Assembly: GCA_021772055.1 (NCBI GenBank)
Contig: JAETNR010000038.1
Coordinates: forward strand, 1-51,422
Length of the DNA stretch: 51,422 nucleotides
Reading direction: 5' to 3'
From: Blautia sp.
GTDB taxonomy: Bacteria > Bacillota > Clostridia > Lachnospirales > Lachnospiraceae
The notes under the pieces were generated by a model, which did not search any database, was not told where the DNA came from, and saw nothing but the letters and a program-made list of their open reading frames with translations. Positions 43,532 to 51,328 of the stretch are shown piece after piece. Both the position numbers and the translations under genes were made by a program. The first letter of the stretch is position 1. Each line of letters starts with the position of its first letter.

Positions 43532-43560
43532 AAAAATAGCCCCGGTAGGTTCCGGAGCTA
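43532..43560 (-). terminator. Terminator between the small membrane protein gene and rlmD
   Basis: On the minus strand TAGCTCCGG and CCGGGGCTA pair around a 6-nt loop, followed by TTTTT. It ends 12 bp before the rlmD start codon. Confidence 0.7.
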
Positions 43561-43635
43561 TTCCATCTTTTATTCCTGTTTTTGGCCCGCCTGACAGCTT
43601 TACTGCAGGCAGCTGCTGAACAATTGCTATGATGC

Positions 43636-43857
43636 TTACTCTTCTTCATCCTCAAAGTAGTCATCAAAATCATCTTCAAAGTCTTCTTCAAAATCTTCCA
43701 GGTAGTCCGGAGCAAAGAAATGATATACTGCAAATGCGATACCGGCAACTGCAGCTACAGCACCGACAATGGCCAGTACCCAGAGGACTGTGTTCTTCTG
43801 TTTTTCATCTTCTTTTTTCTTTAATGCAGCTAAAACATCTTCGATTTTAATATTCAT
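43636..43857 (-). CDS. Small membrane protein with acidic tail
   Basis: This 73-residue protein begins MNIKIEDVLAALKKKEDEKQ, continues with one membrane segment (about residues 26-47) and ends in a tail of about 25 residues that is almost entirely Asp, Glu, Phe and Tyr (DFEEDFEDDFDDYFEDEEE). The start at 43857 has AGAGGATGG upstream. Similar small proteins are frequent in Lachnospiraceae but have no known function. A longer in-frame extension to 44034 is less likely, since it lacks a ribosome site. An extended -10 promoter lies at 44005-44013 on the minus strand. Confidence 0.75.
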   Translation of the reverse strand: MNIKIEDVLAALKKKEDEKQKNTVLWVLAIVGAVAAVAGIAFAVYHFFAPDYLEDFEEDFEDDFDDYFEDEEE

Positions 43858-44004
43858 AATAGCATCCATCCTCTCATAATTCTTGCCGGCAGATTTCGCT
43901 GTTAAAAAATCCGCCGTTCCATCGCCCGGCAGCCGGCCGACTTTCTGATTGTCTGCAATGAATCGGAATCTCATAATTACCGATTCACTGCGGTTGCTTT
44001 TCTT

Positions 44005-44013
44005 ATTATACCA
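44005..44013 (-). promoter_or_regulatory. Extended -10 promoter for the small membrane protein
   Basis: On the minus strand TGGTATAAT (TGn-TATAAT) lies about 150 bp upstream of the start codon. No good -35 box is seen. Most of 43858-44148 is otherwise non-coding, apart from a possible response-regulator tail ending FEEMPS at 44152. Confidence 0.4.
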
Positions 44014-44148
44014 CCATCCGGTGGATTTTACCATAACTTATCGAAATTTTCGCAGTAAAATTAGGATTGTGGGTTATAGTTCACTGGGTGGTGAAGGGTT
44101 CCCGATTTTGTATGAAAATTTATTTCCCCTTTTTGAGGAGATGCCGTC

Positions 44149-44884
44149 ATGAAAAAAAGCTAAGAAAAAAGATTATTGTCTTTGCTATGACCGCAGTTAC
44201 CGTCCTGTTGGTGGTATTGGTTGGGACGATCAATGGATTCAGCTGGATTATTCTGGAACGTCAATCTGAGGAAGTTCTGCATACCCTTGCGGGCGGAAAG
44301 AATAATCCTTTGCCTGCAGATGGTATGAAGTAAAACAGCTTGGACGGGAACGTTTGATCTTTTTTATGGATAAATCTGCCCAGCTTGGGATGTTTGTGAT
44401 GATACTGAGCATTTCTTCAGCCATCGCTCTGGCATGCTGCCTTGTGATTCTTCTGTTTGTAATTTTTCTCTCCGGAAGGGCAGTACATCCGATTCTGGCC
44501 GGGATAGAAAAGCAAAAGCAGTTCATCACCAACGCAGGACATGAATTGAAAACACCTCTTGCGATCATTCAATCCAACAATGACGCAGCAACGCTGATTT
44601 ACGGAGAAAACAAATACAGCAGAAACATCCGGCTTCAGACACAGCGGCTGAATGTGCTGATGACAAATCTTCTGACACTTGCCAGGCTGGACGAAGAAAC
44701 GAAGCTGCCGACAGAGCGCATTGATATCAGCGAGCTGATCTATGGAATGTTATCCGCCTATGAAGATATGGCAGCAGAAAAACAGATTTTGCTGTCCATA
44801 CAGATTCAGCCCCATATTTTCATGCAGGTACATAGTGACACATTTTCACAAAATATTCACAGACCTTCCCGCAAATATACATAA
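44149..44884 (+). pseudogene. Sensor histidine kinase remnant with internal and C-terminal deletions
   Basis: ATG 44149 is followed by seven A. One base more would read MKKKLRKKIIVFAMTAVTVL, a kinase N-terminus with membrane segment 1. That frame ends at 44333. A second frame from about 44330 continues with LIFFMDKSAQLGMFVMILSI (end of the outer domain and membrane segment 2) and FITNAGHELKTPLAIIQSNN (phospho-acceptor His box) up to AAEKQILLSIQIQP. The whole ATPase domain is missing. Most of the outer domain is also gone. A terminator directly follows. It cannot phosphorylate and is a relic. Its original partner regulator may survive only as the FEEMPS tail upstream. Confidence 0.75.
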
Positions 44885-44898
44885 GCGGGAAGGTTTTT
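44864..44898 (+). terminator. Terminator after the kinase remnant
   Basis: CCTTCCCGC (44864-44872) pairs with GCGGGAAGG (44885-44893) around a 12-nt loop, followed by five T. Confidence 0.82.
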
Positions 44899-44955
44899 CT
44901 AATGTAGCTCACAGGTTGGTTTTTTATAATGGGGCACAGAAAGGAGGAATGCTGC

Positions 44956-45597
44956 TTGCAATTCAGACATGAAGTAAAGCATGAAATCAGCAATTTGGAT
45001 ATGCTGATCCTGCGGCAAAGACTGAGCGCTGTCATGATTCCTGATAGCCATGCCAGAGACGGACGGTATGAAATACGCAGTCTGTACTTTGACAACCTGG
45101 ACGATAAAGCCCTGCGGGAAAAACTGGACGGTGTAAGTATCCGGGAAAAATACCGGCTCCGCTTTTATAATAATGACCCATCCGTGATTCATCTGGAACG
45201 AAAGTTTAAGCAAGGCGGGCTGGGGTATAAGGATTCTGCGCTGCTGACCCGGGAGCAAGCAAAGCAAATCGTGGGCGGAGACATTCGCTGGATGGCGGAA
45301 AGTACCGATGAAGTGGTTCTGGGTTTTTATTCCAGGATCTGCAGCGAAGGGCTGGAGGCAAAGGTCATCGTGGACTACACCCGGGAGCCCTTTGTGTTTG
45401 GTCCGGGCAATGTCCGCGTGACTTTGGATTACAATATCCGTACTGCGCTTCGCTGCACTGATTTTTTAAATACCGGCTGCATCACCGTTCCCATTCCTGG
45501 GTCGCCCTGTATCCTGGAAGTGAAATGGGATAATTTTCTGCCAGATGTGATCCGCGACATGGTGCAGCTTGGAAACAGACACAGCACAGCTTTTTAG
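44956..45597 (+). CDS. VTC-domain (polyphosphate polymerase-like) protein, C-terminus truncated
   Basis: This roughly 213-residue VTC-type tunnel-fold domain protein has FRHEVKHEISNLDMLILRQR, YEIRSLYFDNLDDKALREK, REKYRLRFYNN, LERKFKQGGLGYKDSALLT and VIVDYTREPFVF. It ends ILEVKWDNFLPDVIRDMVQL then HSTAF. Basic residues that line the tunnel in the family are present. TTG 44956 is chosen because AAGGAGG lies 8 bases upstream and the encoded MQFRHEVKHE matches family starts. The usual last dozen residues (SKYAxCRIYG-like) are absent: at 45591 the sequence passes straight into DUF4956 coding sequence in another frame. It may retain activity, but its partners are broken. Confidence 0.78.
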   Translation: MQFRHEVKHEISNLDMLILRQRLSAVMIPDSHARDGRYEIRSLYFDNLDDKALREKLDGVSIREKYRLRFYNNDPSVIHLERKFKQGGLGYKDSALLTREQAKQIVGGDIRWMAESTDEVVLGFYSRICSEGLEAKVIVDYTREPFVFGPGNVRVTLDYNIRTALRCTDFLNTGCITVPIPGSPCILEVKWDNFLPDVIRDMVQLGNRHSTAF

Positions 45598-45971
45598 AAA
45601 ATGTATCATCAATCAGTGCCCTTGACATGATCCTCACCATTGTGCTGTCCTTTGGCATTGGTCTCTTCATTTTTTTCATTTACAAGAAAACCTACCGTGG
45701 GGTCATGTATTCTGCAGGTTTTGGTACTACGTTGATTGCGCTGACCATGATTACGGCAATCGTGATTCTTGCAGTAACTTCCAATGTTGTCCTGTCTCTC
45801 GGTATGGTGGGCGCACTGTCTATCGTCCGTTTCCGTACTGCCATTAAAGACCCGCTGGACATTGCCTTTCTGTTCTGGTCTATCGGTGCCGGCATTATCC
45901 TGGCAGCCGGCATGATTCCGCTGGCCGTCATCGGCAGTGTCTGCATCGGCATCATCCTTATGAGTCTCTGA
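45591..45971 (+). pseudogene. DUF4956 membrane protein fragment
   Basis: About 126 residues remain of a protein normally about 220 long. The frame enters as FLENVSSISALDMILTIVLS, so the native start and first residues are lost. Three or four membrane segments follow with the family core SNVVLSLGMVGALSIVRFRT and KDPLDIAFLFWSIGAG. It stops after GSVCIGIILMSL, where the cytoplasmic C-terminal half should begin. In relatives DUF4956 proteins stand between VTC and CotH proteins, as here. Both ends are deletion junctions with the neighbouring genes. Confidence 0.8.
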
Positions 45972-46750
45972 AGAAGCTGTCAGGCGGTGAGAGCATAGAG
46001 TCTGTTGTGGATATAGAACAGGTGGTCCGTTATTTTGTGGTTCACAACTTTGTCTGCAATGATGACAGCTATACAGGCATGATGGTCCACAACTATTATC
46101 TCTATGAGAAAGACGGCCGGCTTGCCATGATTCCCTGGGATTATAACCTTGGTTTCGGCACTTTTGGCACCGGGGATGCTGCAAGTATAGTCAACACGCC
46201 GATTGACAGCCCGGTATCCGGCGGTTCTTCTGACAGGCCGATGCTGAATTGGATTTTTGAAAGTGAAGAATACACGGCACTGTATCATCAGTATTTTGCG
46301 GAATTTCTGAATCGTGTTGATATTCAGGGGATGATCGGCAATGCCTTTGATCTGATTAAACCCTATGTGGAAAAGGATCCCACAGCGTTTTATACCTATG
46401 AGGAATTTGAATCAGGTGTCAAAACGCTTCAGGAGTTTTGCAGCCTGCGCAGTGAGAGTATTTCCATGCAGCTTGAGAACGGAGAGACTACGGAGAATAT
46501 GGGCTATGCAGATGCTTCGGCGATTACCCTTTCCGATATGGGCTCCATGGGCGGCAAGGGTGACTTTGGCGGCGATCTGCCCGGCAGGCCGACGGAGGAT
46601 TTTGCCCCGTCTGATCTGCCGGAAGATTTTGCCCCTTCTGATTCGCCGGAAGATTTTGCCCCATCTGACCTTAGCGGCTGGATCCGGATCGCTGTTTCGG
46701 CAGCGATACTTGCCATTGGACTGATTATTGCGAAGAAATACAAAGGATAA
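45959..46750 (+). pseudogene. CotH-like kinase family protein, 3' fragment
   Basis: The in-frame sequence starts at about 45959 with ESLKKLSGGESIESVVDIEQ, the middle of a CotH-type protein kinase. It includes YFVVHNFVCNDDSYTGMMVH, NYYLYEKDGRLAMIPWDYNL and FGTFGTGDAAS. The IPWDYNL segment carries the metal-binding Asp of the CotH family. A Gly/Asp-rich tail holds three copies of EDFAPSD and a final membrane segment (IRIAVSAAILAIGLIIAKKY). The N-terminal half with the signal peptide and ATP-binding part is gone. An in-frame ATG at 46007 has no ribosome site. It ends 8 bp from the convergent acetyltransferase gene. Confidence 0.8.
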
Positions 46751-46758
46751 ATTTCATA

Positions 46759-47406
46759 TTATTTGCCGCGCATGTAGTTTTTCGTCTGTTCCATGGAAAG
46801 GATATGATCCATGGCTTCCTCGTCAATCTCACGGTCACGGAAATAATATTTCATATCTGCATCGGTAATCTCCTTCAATACCTTACATGGGTTTCCGGCA
46901 GCTACGCACCAGTCCGGAATATCTTTCGTGACGACACTTCCGCCTCCGATTACGACGTTGTTTCCAATGTGCACGCCCGGCATGATGACCGTGTTGCCCC
47001 CGATCCATACATTGTCGCCGATGGTAACTTCGATTCCGTATTCGTAGGCGGAATTGCGCGCTGCCGGATGAAGAGGATGTCCTGCAGTATAAATAGCAAC
47101 ATTCGGCGCCATCTGGCAGTTGTCACCGATGGTAACCTGTGCGACATCAAGAATCGTGCAGTTATAGTTGGCAAAGAAATTTTTGCCGACTTTGATATGA
47201 TTGCCGTAATCGCAGTAGAAGGGCGGATTGATAAATGCCCCTTTGCTTCCCAGAAGCTCGTCGACGAGTTTGGAAATGGCTTCAAAATCAGAGCGGTCAA
47301 CCGTATTCAGTTCCTGTGTCAGGCGGCGGGCACGTTTCTGCTCCTCAAATACGGCATCGTCTGAGATGTAGGGAATTTGTTTGTCTCTTCGTTCAATATT
47401 ATTCAT
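46759..47406 (-). CDS. Maltose/galactoside O-acetyltransferase family protein
   Basis: This 215-residue left-handed beta-helix acyltransferase has an N-terminal Mac domain (ISDDAVFEEQKRARRLTQEL, NTVDRSDFEAISKLVDELLG). Hexapeptide repeats follow: NHIKVGKNFFANYNCTILDV, IGDNCQMAPNVAIYTAGHPL (catalytic His in GHP), EVTIGDNVWIGGNTVIMPGV and HIGNNVVIGGGSVVTKDIPD. It transfers acetyl from acetyl-CoA to the 6-position of sugars and is cytoplasmic and trimeric in relatives. The start at 47406 is preceded by AAGGAG; an upstream in-frame ATG at 47475 is unlikely. The tail after the helix is about 30 residues longer than minimal members. Confidence 0.92.
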   Translation of the reverse strand: MNNIERRDKQIPYISDDAVFEEQKRARRLTQELNTVDRSDFEAISKLVDELLGSKGAFINPPFYCDYGNHIKVGKNFFANYNCTILDVAQVTIGDNCQMAPNVAIYTAGHPLHPAARNSAYEYGIEVTIGDNVWIGGNTVIMPGVHIGNNVVIGGGSVVTKDIPDWCVAAGNPCKVLKEITDADMKYYFRDREIDEEAMDHILSMEQTKNYMRGK

Positions 47407-47579
47407 AATGCATTCTCCTTTTTTATAGTTCAGGCAGTACAAAGCTGCCCAAAAGGCAGGGTGTTGACTACGCAAATCATCAGTATTATAATAGTACGGA
47501 AAAGCACGAAAAACTACCAGAATAATCGCTGAAAACTATCATAATCGTGCGAACGTCCGATGACTGTTGGGGAATGGAA

Positions 47580-48545
47580 ATGAAACTGGAAAGCAGAGAG
47601 CGGGAACAGCACATAATAACGGGGGCAGAAAATAAGAATCGGGAAGTGCTGATTGAAATGGATAGGATGCAGGATGCATCTGAGGTTGTGTATTATGACC
47701 GGACAGGTGTACCTCTTTACATCCGGGAAAACAGGCTTAGCTGTTATCCCGATATGAAAGCGGAATGTCACTGGCATGAGGATATTGAACTGATTCATAT
47801 TCTGGAAGGAATTATGGCTTACCGGATTAATGGGGAGCAGATTCTTCTGGAACAGGGAGACAGCCTTCTGGTAAATGCGAGGCAGATGCATTATGGTTTT
47901 TCCCACTGCCGCCGGGAATGCAGGTTTATCTGCATTCTGTTTCACCCAAAGCTGCTGACGGAAAACCGTATGCTGTACAAGGAACTTGTCCGGCCTGTAA
48001 TTGACGATTCGGGAATGGAATATATTCGTTTTCCTGCAGCTGATAAAATCGGACAGGAGATAGGCAGGATGCAGCTTGAAATTCTGAAGAAAAAGGAAGA
48101 GGATGCATTGTATTACGAGCTGGAAGCGGTCTCCATACTGCAGCGCATGTGGGTCATGCTTCTGAGAGAGTACCGTCTGGCAGAATTGCATCCTGAGATA
48201 CATAAGGATGAGAATCTGGTGCTGCAGAGAAAAATGATGGATTTTATTTTTCAGCATTATCAGGAAAAAATTTCCCTGGACGATATTGCAAAATCCGCAC
48301 ATGTGGGACGGAGCAAATGCTGTGCGCTTTTTCGGCAGTATCTGCAGGATTCGCCCATTGATTTTCTGAACCAGTACAGGCTGAAGGTCTGCCGTGAGCT
48401 TCTGTTGGGAACGGATAAAAGCGTTACGGAAATAGCGCTTGGCTGCGGCTTTAACCAGCTGAGCTATTTTTCCAGCCAGTTTGTCCGGTTTACCGGCTGT
48501 ACGCCGCGGGAGTATCGGGCTAAACGCATAAAAAGACAGATGTAA
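47580..48545 (+). CDS. AraC-family transcriptional regulator with cupin domain
   Basis: This roughly 321-residue regulator has an N-terminal cupin (AECHWHEDIELIHILEGIMA, then GDSLLVNARQMHYGFSHCRR) that probably binds a small ligand. Its C-terminal AraC domain has ISLDDIAKSAHVGRSKCCALF and VTEIALGCGFNQLSYFSSQF and ends GCTPREYRAKRIKRQM. ATG 47580 is chosen because GGGGA lies 5 bases upstream. In-frame GTG 47547 and ATG 47574 are alternatives. It is divergent from the acetyltransferase gene across about 170 bp, which it may regulate. Confidence 0.9.
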   Translation: MKLESREREQHIITGAENKNREVLIEMDRMQDASEVVYYDRTGVPLYIRENRLSCYPDMKAECHWHEDIELIHILEGIMAYRINGEQILLEQGDSLLVNARQMHYGFSHCRRECRFICILFHPKLLTENRMLYKELVRPVIDDSGMEYIRFPAADKIGQEIGRMQLEILKKKEEDALYYELEAVSILQRMWVMLLREYRLAELHPEIHKDENLVLQRKMMDFIFQHYQEKISLDDIAKSAHVGRSKCCALFRQYLQDSPIDFLNQYRLKVCRELLLGTDKSVTEIALGCGFNQLSYFSSQFVRFTGCTPREYRAKRIKRQM

Positions 48546-48591
48546 TGAGAAAAAGGAAAATAAAGAGTGGGATATATGGGGGTTCAGAAAC

Positions 48592-48644
48592 AAAGGGACC
48601 GGTGTACCTGTGATTTTTCATCACTTGTATGCCGATCCCTTTTT
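48592..48644. terminator. Terminator between convergent araC genes
   Basis: AAAGGGA...CCGG with TGTAC... pairs with ...GTATGCCG...TCCCTTT. An inner GTGAT/ATCAC helix caps the stem and a T run follows. The minus-strand gene ends at 48655, so the hairpin probably serves both genes. Confidence 0.72.
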
Positions 48645-48654
48645 GTGCAGGGGG

Positions 48655-49548
48655 TTAAGGAATGGATTTTTTGGAAGTTTTATGATTACTTGCAGAGCTA
48701 TTGGGAACAAGATGCTTATTTTGTCGGTAAGTACGTGGGGGAACTCCGTACACGTTTTTGAACGCCCTTGAAAAGTGAAGCTGGTTTGTATATCCTACCT
48801 GAATACAAATACTGCTGATAGTAAGATCTGTAGTAATCAGCAGCTCGGATGCTTTGTTCATGCGGTATCGGATAAGAAAATCCTGCGGAGATTGTCCCAT
48901 GGTTTCTTTGAAAACTTTTCCGAAGTAACTTTTGTCCAGATTACATCTTTTTGCCAGATCTTCTATAGTAATCGGACAGGAATAATATTGTTCTATATAT
49001 CCAATTGCTTCCTGCGCATACAGTCTGGAGATCTTTCCGCCCTGAATCTTTTTGCGATTCGAAGAACACTGAATGATTGCATCCATAATTAAATAAAGAT
49101 GCCCAATCAGTTGCCTGGAAGATTCATCAGGGTGAGAGATGAGGTAGACCATTTTATCTTTTAATTGTTCCGACAGTTGAGGAGAAATGGGAGTCATCAC
49201 AGGGGAACCGGAGGAAAGGCCTGCCTCCTTCATATATTCATTCGCCTTCATGCCGTCAAATTCAATCCACATATATTCCCATGGAAACAGACGATCTGCA
49301 CAGTAGGTATTTATTTGTCCCGGTTCAATGAGAAAGCCGGAGCCGGGTTCAATAACGTATTCTTTGAAATTGTCTTTTCCTGTGACCTGAAGGGTACCCC
49401 TGCCTGATATCACATAATGAAACAGGTAATGGTTTCTGATGTAAGGCCCATATGAGTGCAGAGGAGTACATTGTTCACGTCCATACTGGTATAACATAAG
49501 ATCCATATAGTTCTCATATCCGAATACATAAAAGGCATTATTTGTCAT
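48655..49548 (-). CDS. AraC-family sugar regulator (paralogue of 31397-32245)
   Basis: This 297-residue regulator has the same architecture and strong similarity to the alpha-galactoside regulator in this window. The cupin domain has HSYGPYIRNHYLFHYVISGR, EPGSGFLIEPGQINTYCADR and EYMWIEFDG. The AraC domain has ITIEDLAKRCNLDKSYFGKVF and ISSICIQVGYTNQLHFSRAF, ending PPRTYRQNKHLV plus a short Ser/Lys-rich extension. It is divergent from a sugar-binding-protein gene whose permease is broken by a mobile element. Its promoter region is also conserved with that of the paralogue, which points to duplication or shared ancestry of the regulatory module. Confidence 0.92.
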   Translation of the reverse strand: MTNNAFYVFGYENYMDLMLYQYGREQCTPLHSYGPYIRNHYLFHYVISGRGTLQVTGKDNFKEYVIEPGSGFLIEPGQINTYCADRLFPWEYMWIEFDGMKANEYMKEAGLSSGSPVMTPISPQLSEQLKDKMVYLISHPDESSRQLIGHLYLIMDAIIQCSSNRKKIQGGKISRLYAQEAIGYIEQYYSCPITIEDLAKRCNLDKSYFGKVFKETMGQSPQDFLIRYRMNKASELLITTDLTISSICIQVGYTNQLHFSRAFKNVYGVPPRTYRQNKHLVPNSSASNHKTSKKSIP

Positions 49549-49636
49549 ATCCTTGATTCCCCCGGTGTAATGTAGTTAGATGTTGTGCACAAAAAACAAA
49601 GAAGAAAACTATGCATTTTGAACAATAATACAACGA

Positions 49637-49692
49637 TTTCTTATATTATATACCATTATTAGTGCATATATCAATATAATTCGTGAAAAATA
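49637..49692 (-). promoter_or_regulatory. araC promoter, conserved block shared with 32333-32392
   Basis: On the minus strand TTGATA (complement of 49669-49674) and TATAAT (complement of 49645-49650) have an 18-bp spacer. TTTCTTATATTATATACC (49637-49654) is identical to 32333-32350. The rest of the 306-bp gap 49549-49854 holds no clear -35/-10 pair for the plus-strand gene. Confidence 0.72.
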
Positions 49693-49854
49693 GAATTCTG
49701 ATATATTCTGGTATGACGAATACATGTACTTTAAAAAATATTGGTGCTATGATTCTTATATAAACAATAACTGTCAGCGAAGTTAGCAGACAGATATTTT
49801 GACCGGTCAATCAGTTGTAACCATAAAACGTATTTGAAAAAACAGGAGGTTTAT

Positions 49855-51132
49855 ATGAAGAAAATAGTGCAGTTAGCAATTGGGTTAGGCGCAGCCATGA
49901 TGATGTCTGTACCTGTAATGGCAGCAGATACGGTTACAGTCGGAATATGGGATAATAACCAGTTTGCGGGGTTACAGCAGATTGCAAACGAATGGTCTGA
50001 AAAATCAGGAGTCAATGTTGAATTTGAAGTCCTGGATTGGGGGACTTATTGGACAATGCTGGAAGCAGGTGTGTCCGGTGGGGAGATGCCGGATGTTTTC
50101 TGGATGCATTCCGCATATGCCCAGATGTATCAGCAGGCGGATGTATTGCTTCCTCTGAATGATTACATTGATAACGATGATGCAATCGATTTAAGTAATT
50201 ATTATGAAGGTATTACAGAACTTTATTCCGCAGATGGTGTACAATACGCAATCCCAAAAGATCATGATACAATTGCAGTAGTATATAATAAGGCGGTTTT
50301 TGACAAATATGGTATTGACTATCCGTCAAAGGATTGGACCTGGGAAGAGTTTGCTGCAATTGCACAGGAAATTACAGAAAAAGGAAAGGATGACGGGGTA
50401 TACGGTACTTACATGAATTGCGGCAGCAATCAGAGCGGCTGGTACAACCTGATTTATGATTTTGGCGGAGAGGTCATCACGGAAGATAAGACAAAGTCCG
50501 GTATGGATCAGGAAGGAACGATTGCAGCTATGAACTTTGTGGGTGAGCAAATATTGCCGGCATGTCCCAGTCAGGACTCTATGGCCAATACTGCAGGTGA
50601 CACGATGATGATTTCGGGCACTCTAGGTATGTATTTGGATGGCTCCTGGATGGTAAATACTTACTATACTGCAGATAACGCAGCAGACCTTGCATGGGCA
50701 GAACTGCCTTATAAAGACAGAAATGAAAACGGCTCCGTGGATGAAGGGGAGAGATGTTCTATTTATAATGGAATTGGATGGTCCATTTATGGTAAATGCG
50801 AGAATCCCGATGCGGCTTATTCCTTGATTTCTGCTTTCGCAAGTAAGGAGGGACAGCTTAAACAGTCTGAACTCGGCGTAACTATGGCTGCCTACAAAGG
50901 ATGCTCTGAACCGTTTATCAGCGCATTTGAGGGCATGGATTTGTCCGCATTCACAGATATCGAAGAAGATGGAACTTTAGTGTTCCGCCCGTATTCCAAA
51001 TACACAGGAAGATGGGAAGATAATTTTACCACCTTTTTCATCGATGCATGGAATGATCCTTCTTCAATGACACAGGTTTGTAAGGATATTGCTGCAGATA
51101 TGAATTCCATTCTTGCATCTGAAAATGAATAA
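49855..51132 (+). CDS. Sugar ABC transporter substrate-binding protein (family 1)
   Basis: This 425-residue exported binding protein has a signal peptide at about residues 1-24 (VQLAIGLGAAMMMSVPVMAAD) with no lipobox. The mature region begins VTVGIWDNNQFAGLQQIANE, then EMPDVFWMHSAYAQMYQQAD, YAIPKDHDTIAVVYNKAVFD and GIDYPSKDWTWEEFAAIAQE. These are typical of CUT1 receptors for oligosaccharides. ATG 49855 is chosen because AGGAGG lies 6 bases upstream; the in-frame ATG at 49834 precedes that site. It is controlled in all likelihood by the divergent AraC protein. Its permease gene, after a hairpin, is disrupted. Confidence 0.92.
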   Translation: MKKIVQLAIGLGAAMMMSVPVMAADTVTVGIWDNNQFAGLQQIANEWSEKSGVNVEFEVLDWGTYWTMLEAGVSGGEMPDVFWMHSAYAQMYQQADVLLPLNDYIDNDDAIDLSNYYEGITELYSADGVQYAIPKDHDTIAVVYNKAVFDKYGIDYPSKDWTWEEFAAIAQEITEKGKDDGVYGTYMNCGSNQSGWYNLIYDFGGEVITEDKTKSGMDQEGTIAAMNFVGEQILPACPSQDSMANTAGDTMMISGTLGMYLDGSWMVNTYYTADNAADLAWAELPYKDRNENGSVDEGERCSIYNGIGWSIYGKCENPDAAYSLISAFASKEGQLKQSELGVTMAAYKGCSEPFISAFEGMDLSAFTDIEEDGTLVFRPYSKYTGRWEDNFTTFFIDAWNDPSSMTQVCKDIAADMNSILASENE

Positions 51133-51143
51133 GTAATAGTTGG

Positions 51144-51208
51144 AAAGGGCCGTCTTGCTCAAATGCCGCATATGAGAGTATCGACTATGATCGGGCGGTC
51201 CTTTTTTT
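51144..51208 (+). terminator. Hairpin after the binding-protein gene
   Basis: AAAGGGCCGTC (51144-51154) pairs with GGGCGGTCCTTT, with two G-U pairs, across a loop of about 40 nt. A run of seven T (51202-51208) ends it, 22 bp before the permease start codon. Confidence 0.68.
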
Positions 51209-51229
51209 ATAGGGAGAGGTGATATGCAT

Positions 51230-51328
51230 ATGAAAAACAGGTATAGCACGAGGGCAAGGGCAGAAGCAATGTGGGGATTTTTCTTCATTGCGCCAACGAT
51301 AATTGGTGTTAGCGTCGGGAGAAATTAG
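51230..51328 (+). pseudogene. CUT1 sugar ABC permease, 5' fragment cut by a mobile element
   Basis: The N-terminus MKNRYSTRARAEAMWGFFFI followed by APTIIG is that of a CUT1 permease (first membrane segment). Homology stops after about 26 codons, near 51307. The frame then runs seven codons into foreign sequence and ends at TAG 51326-51328. GGGAGAGG lies upstream; the in-frame ATG at 51224 is an alternative start. The rest of the gene is displaced or lost beyond the window. Confidence 0.78.
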
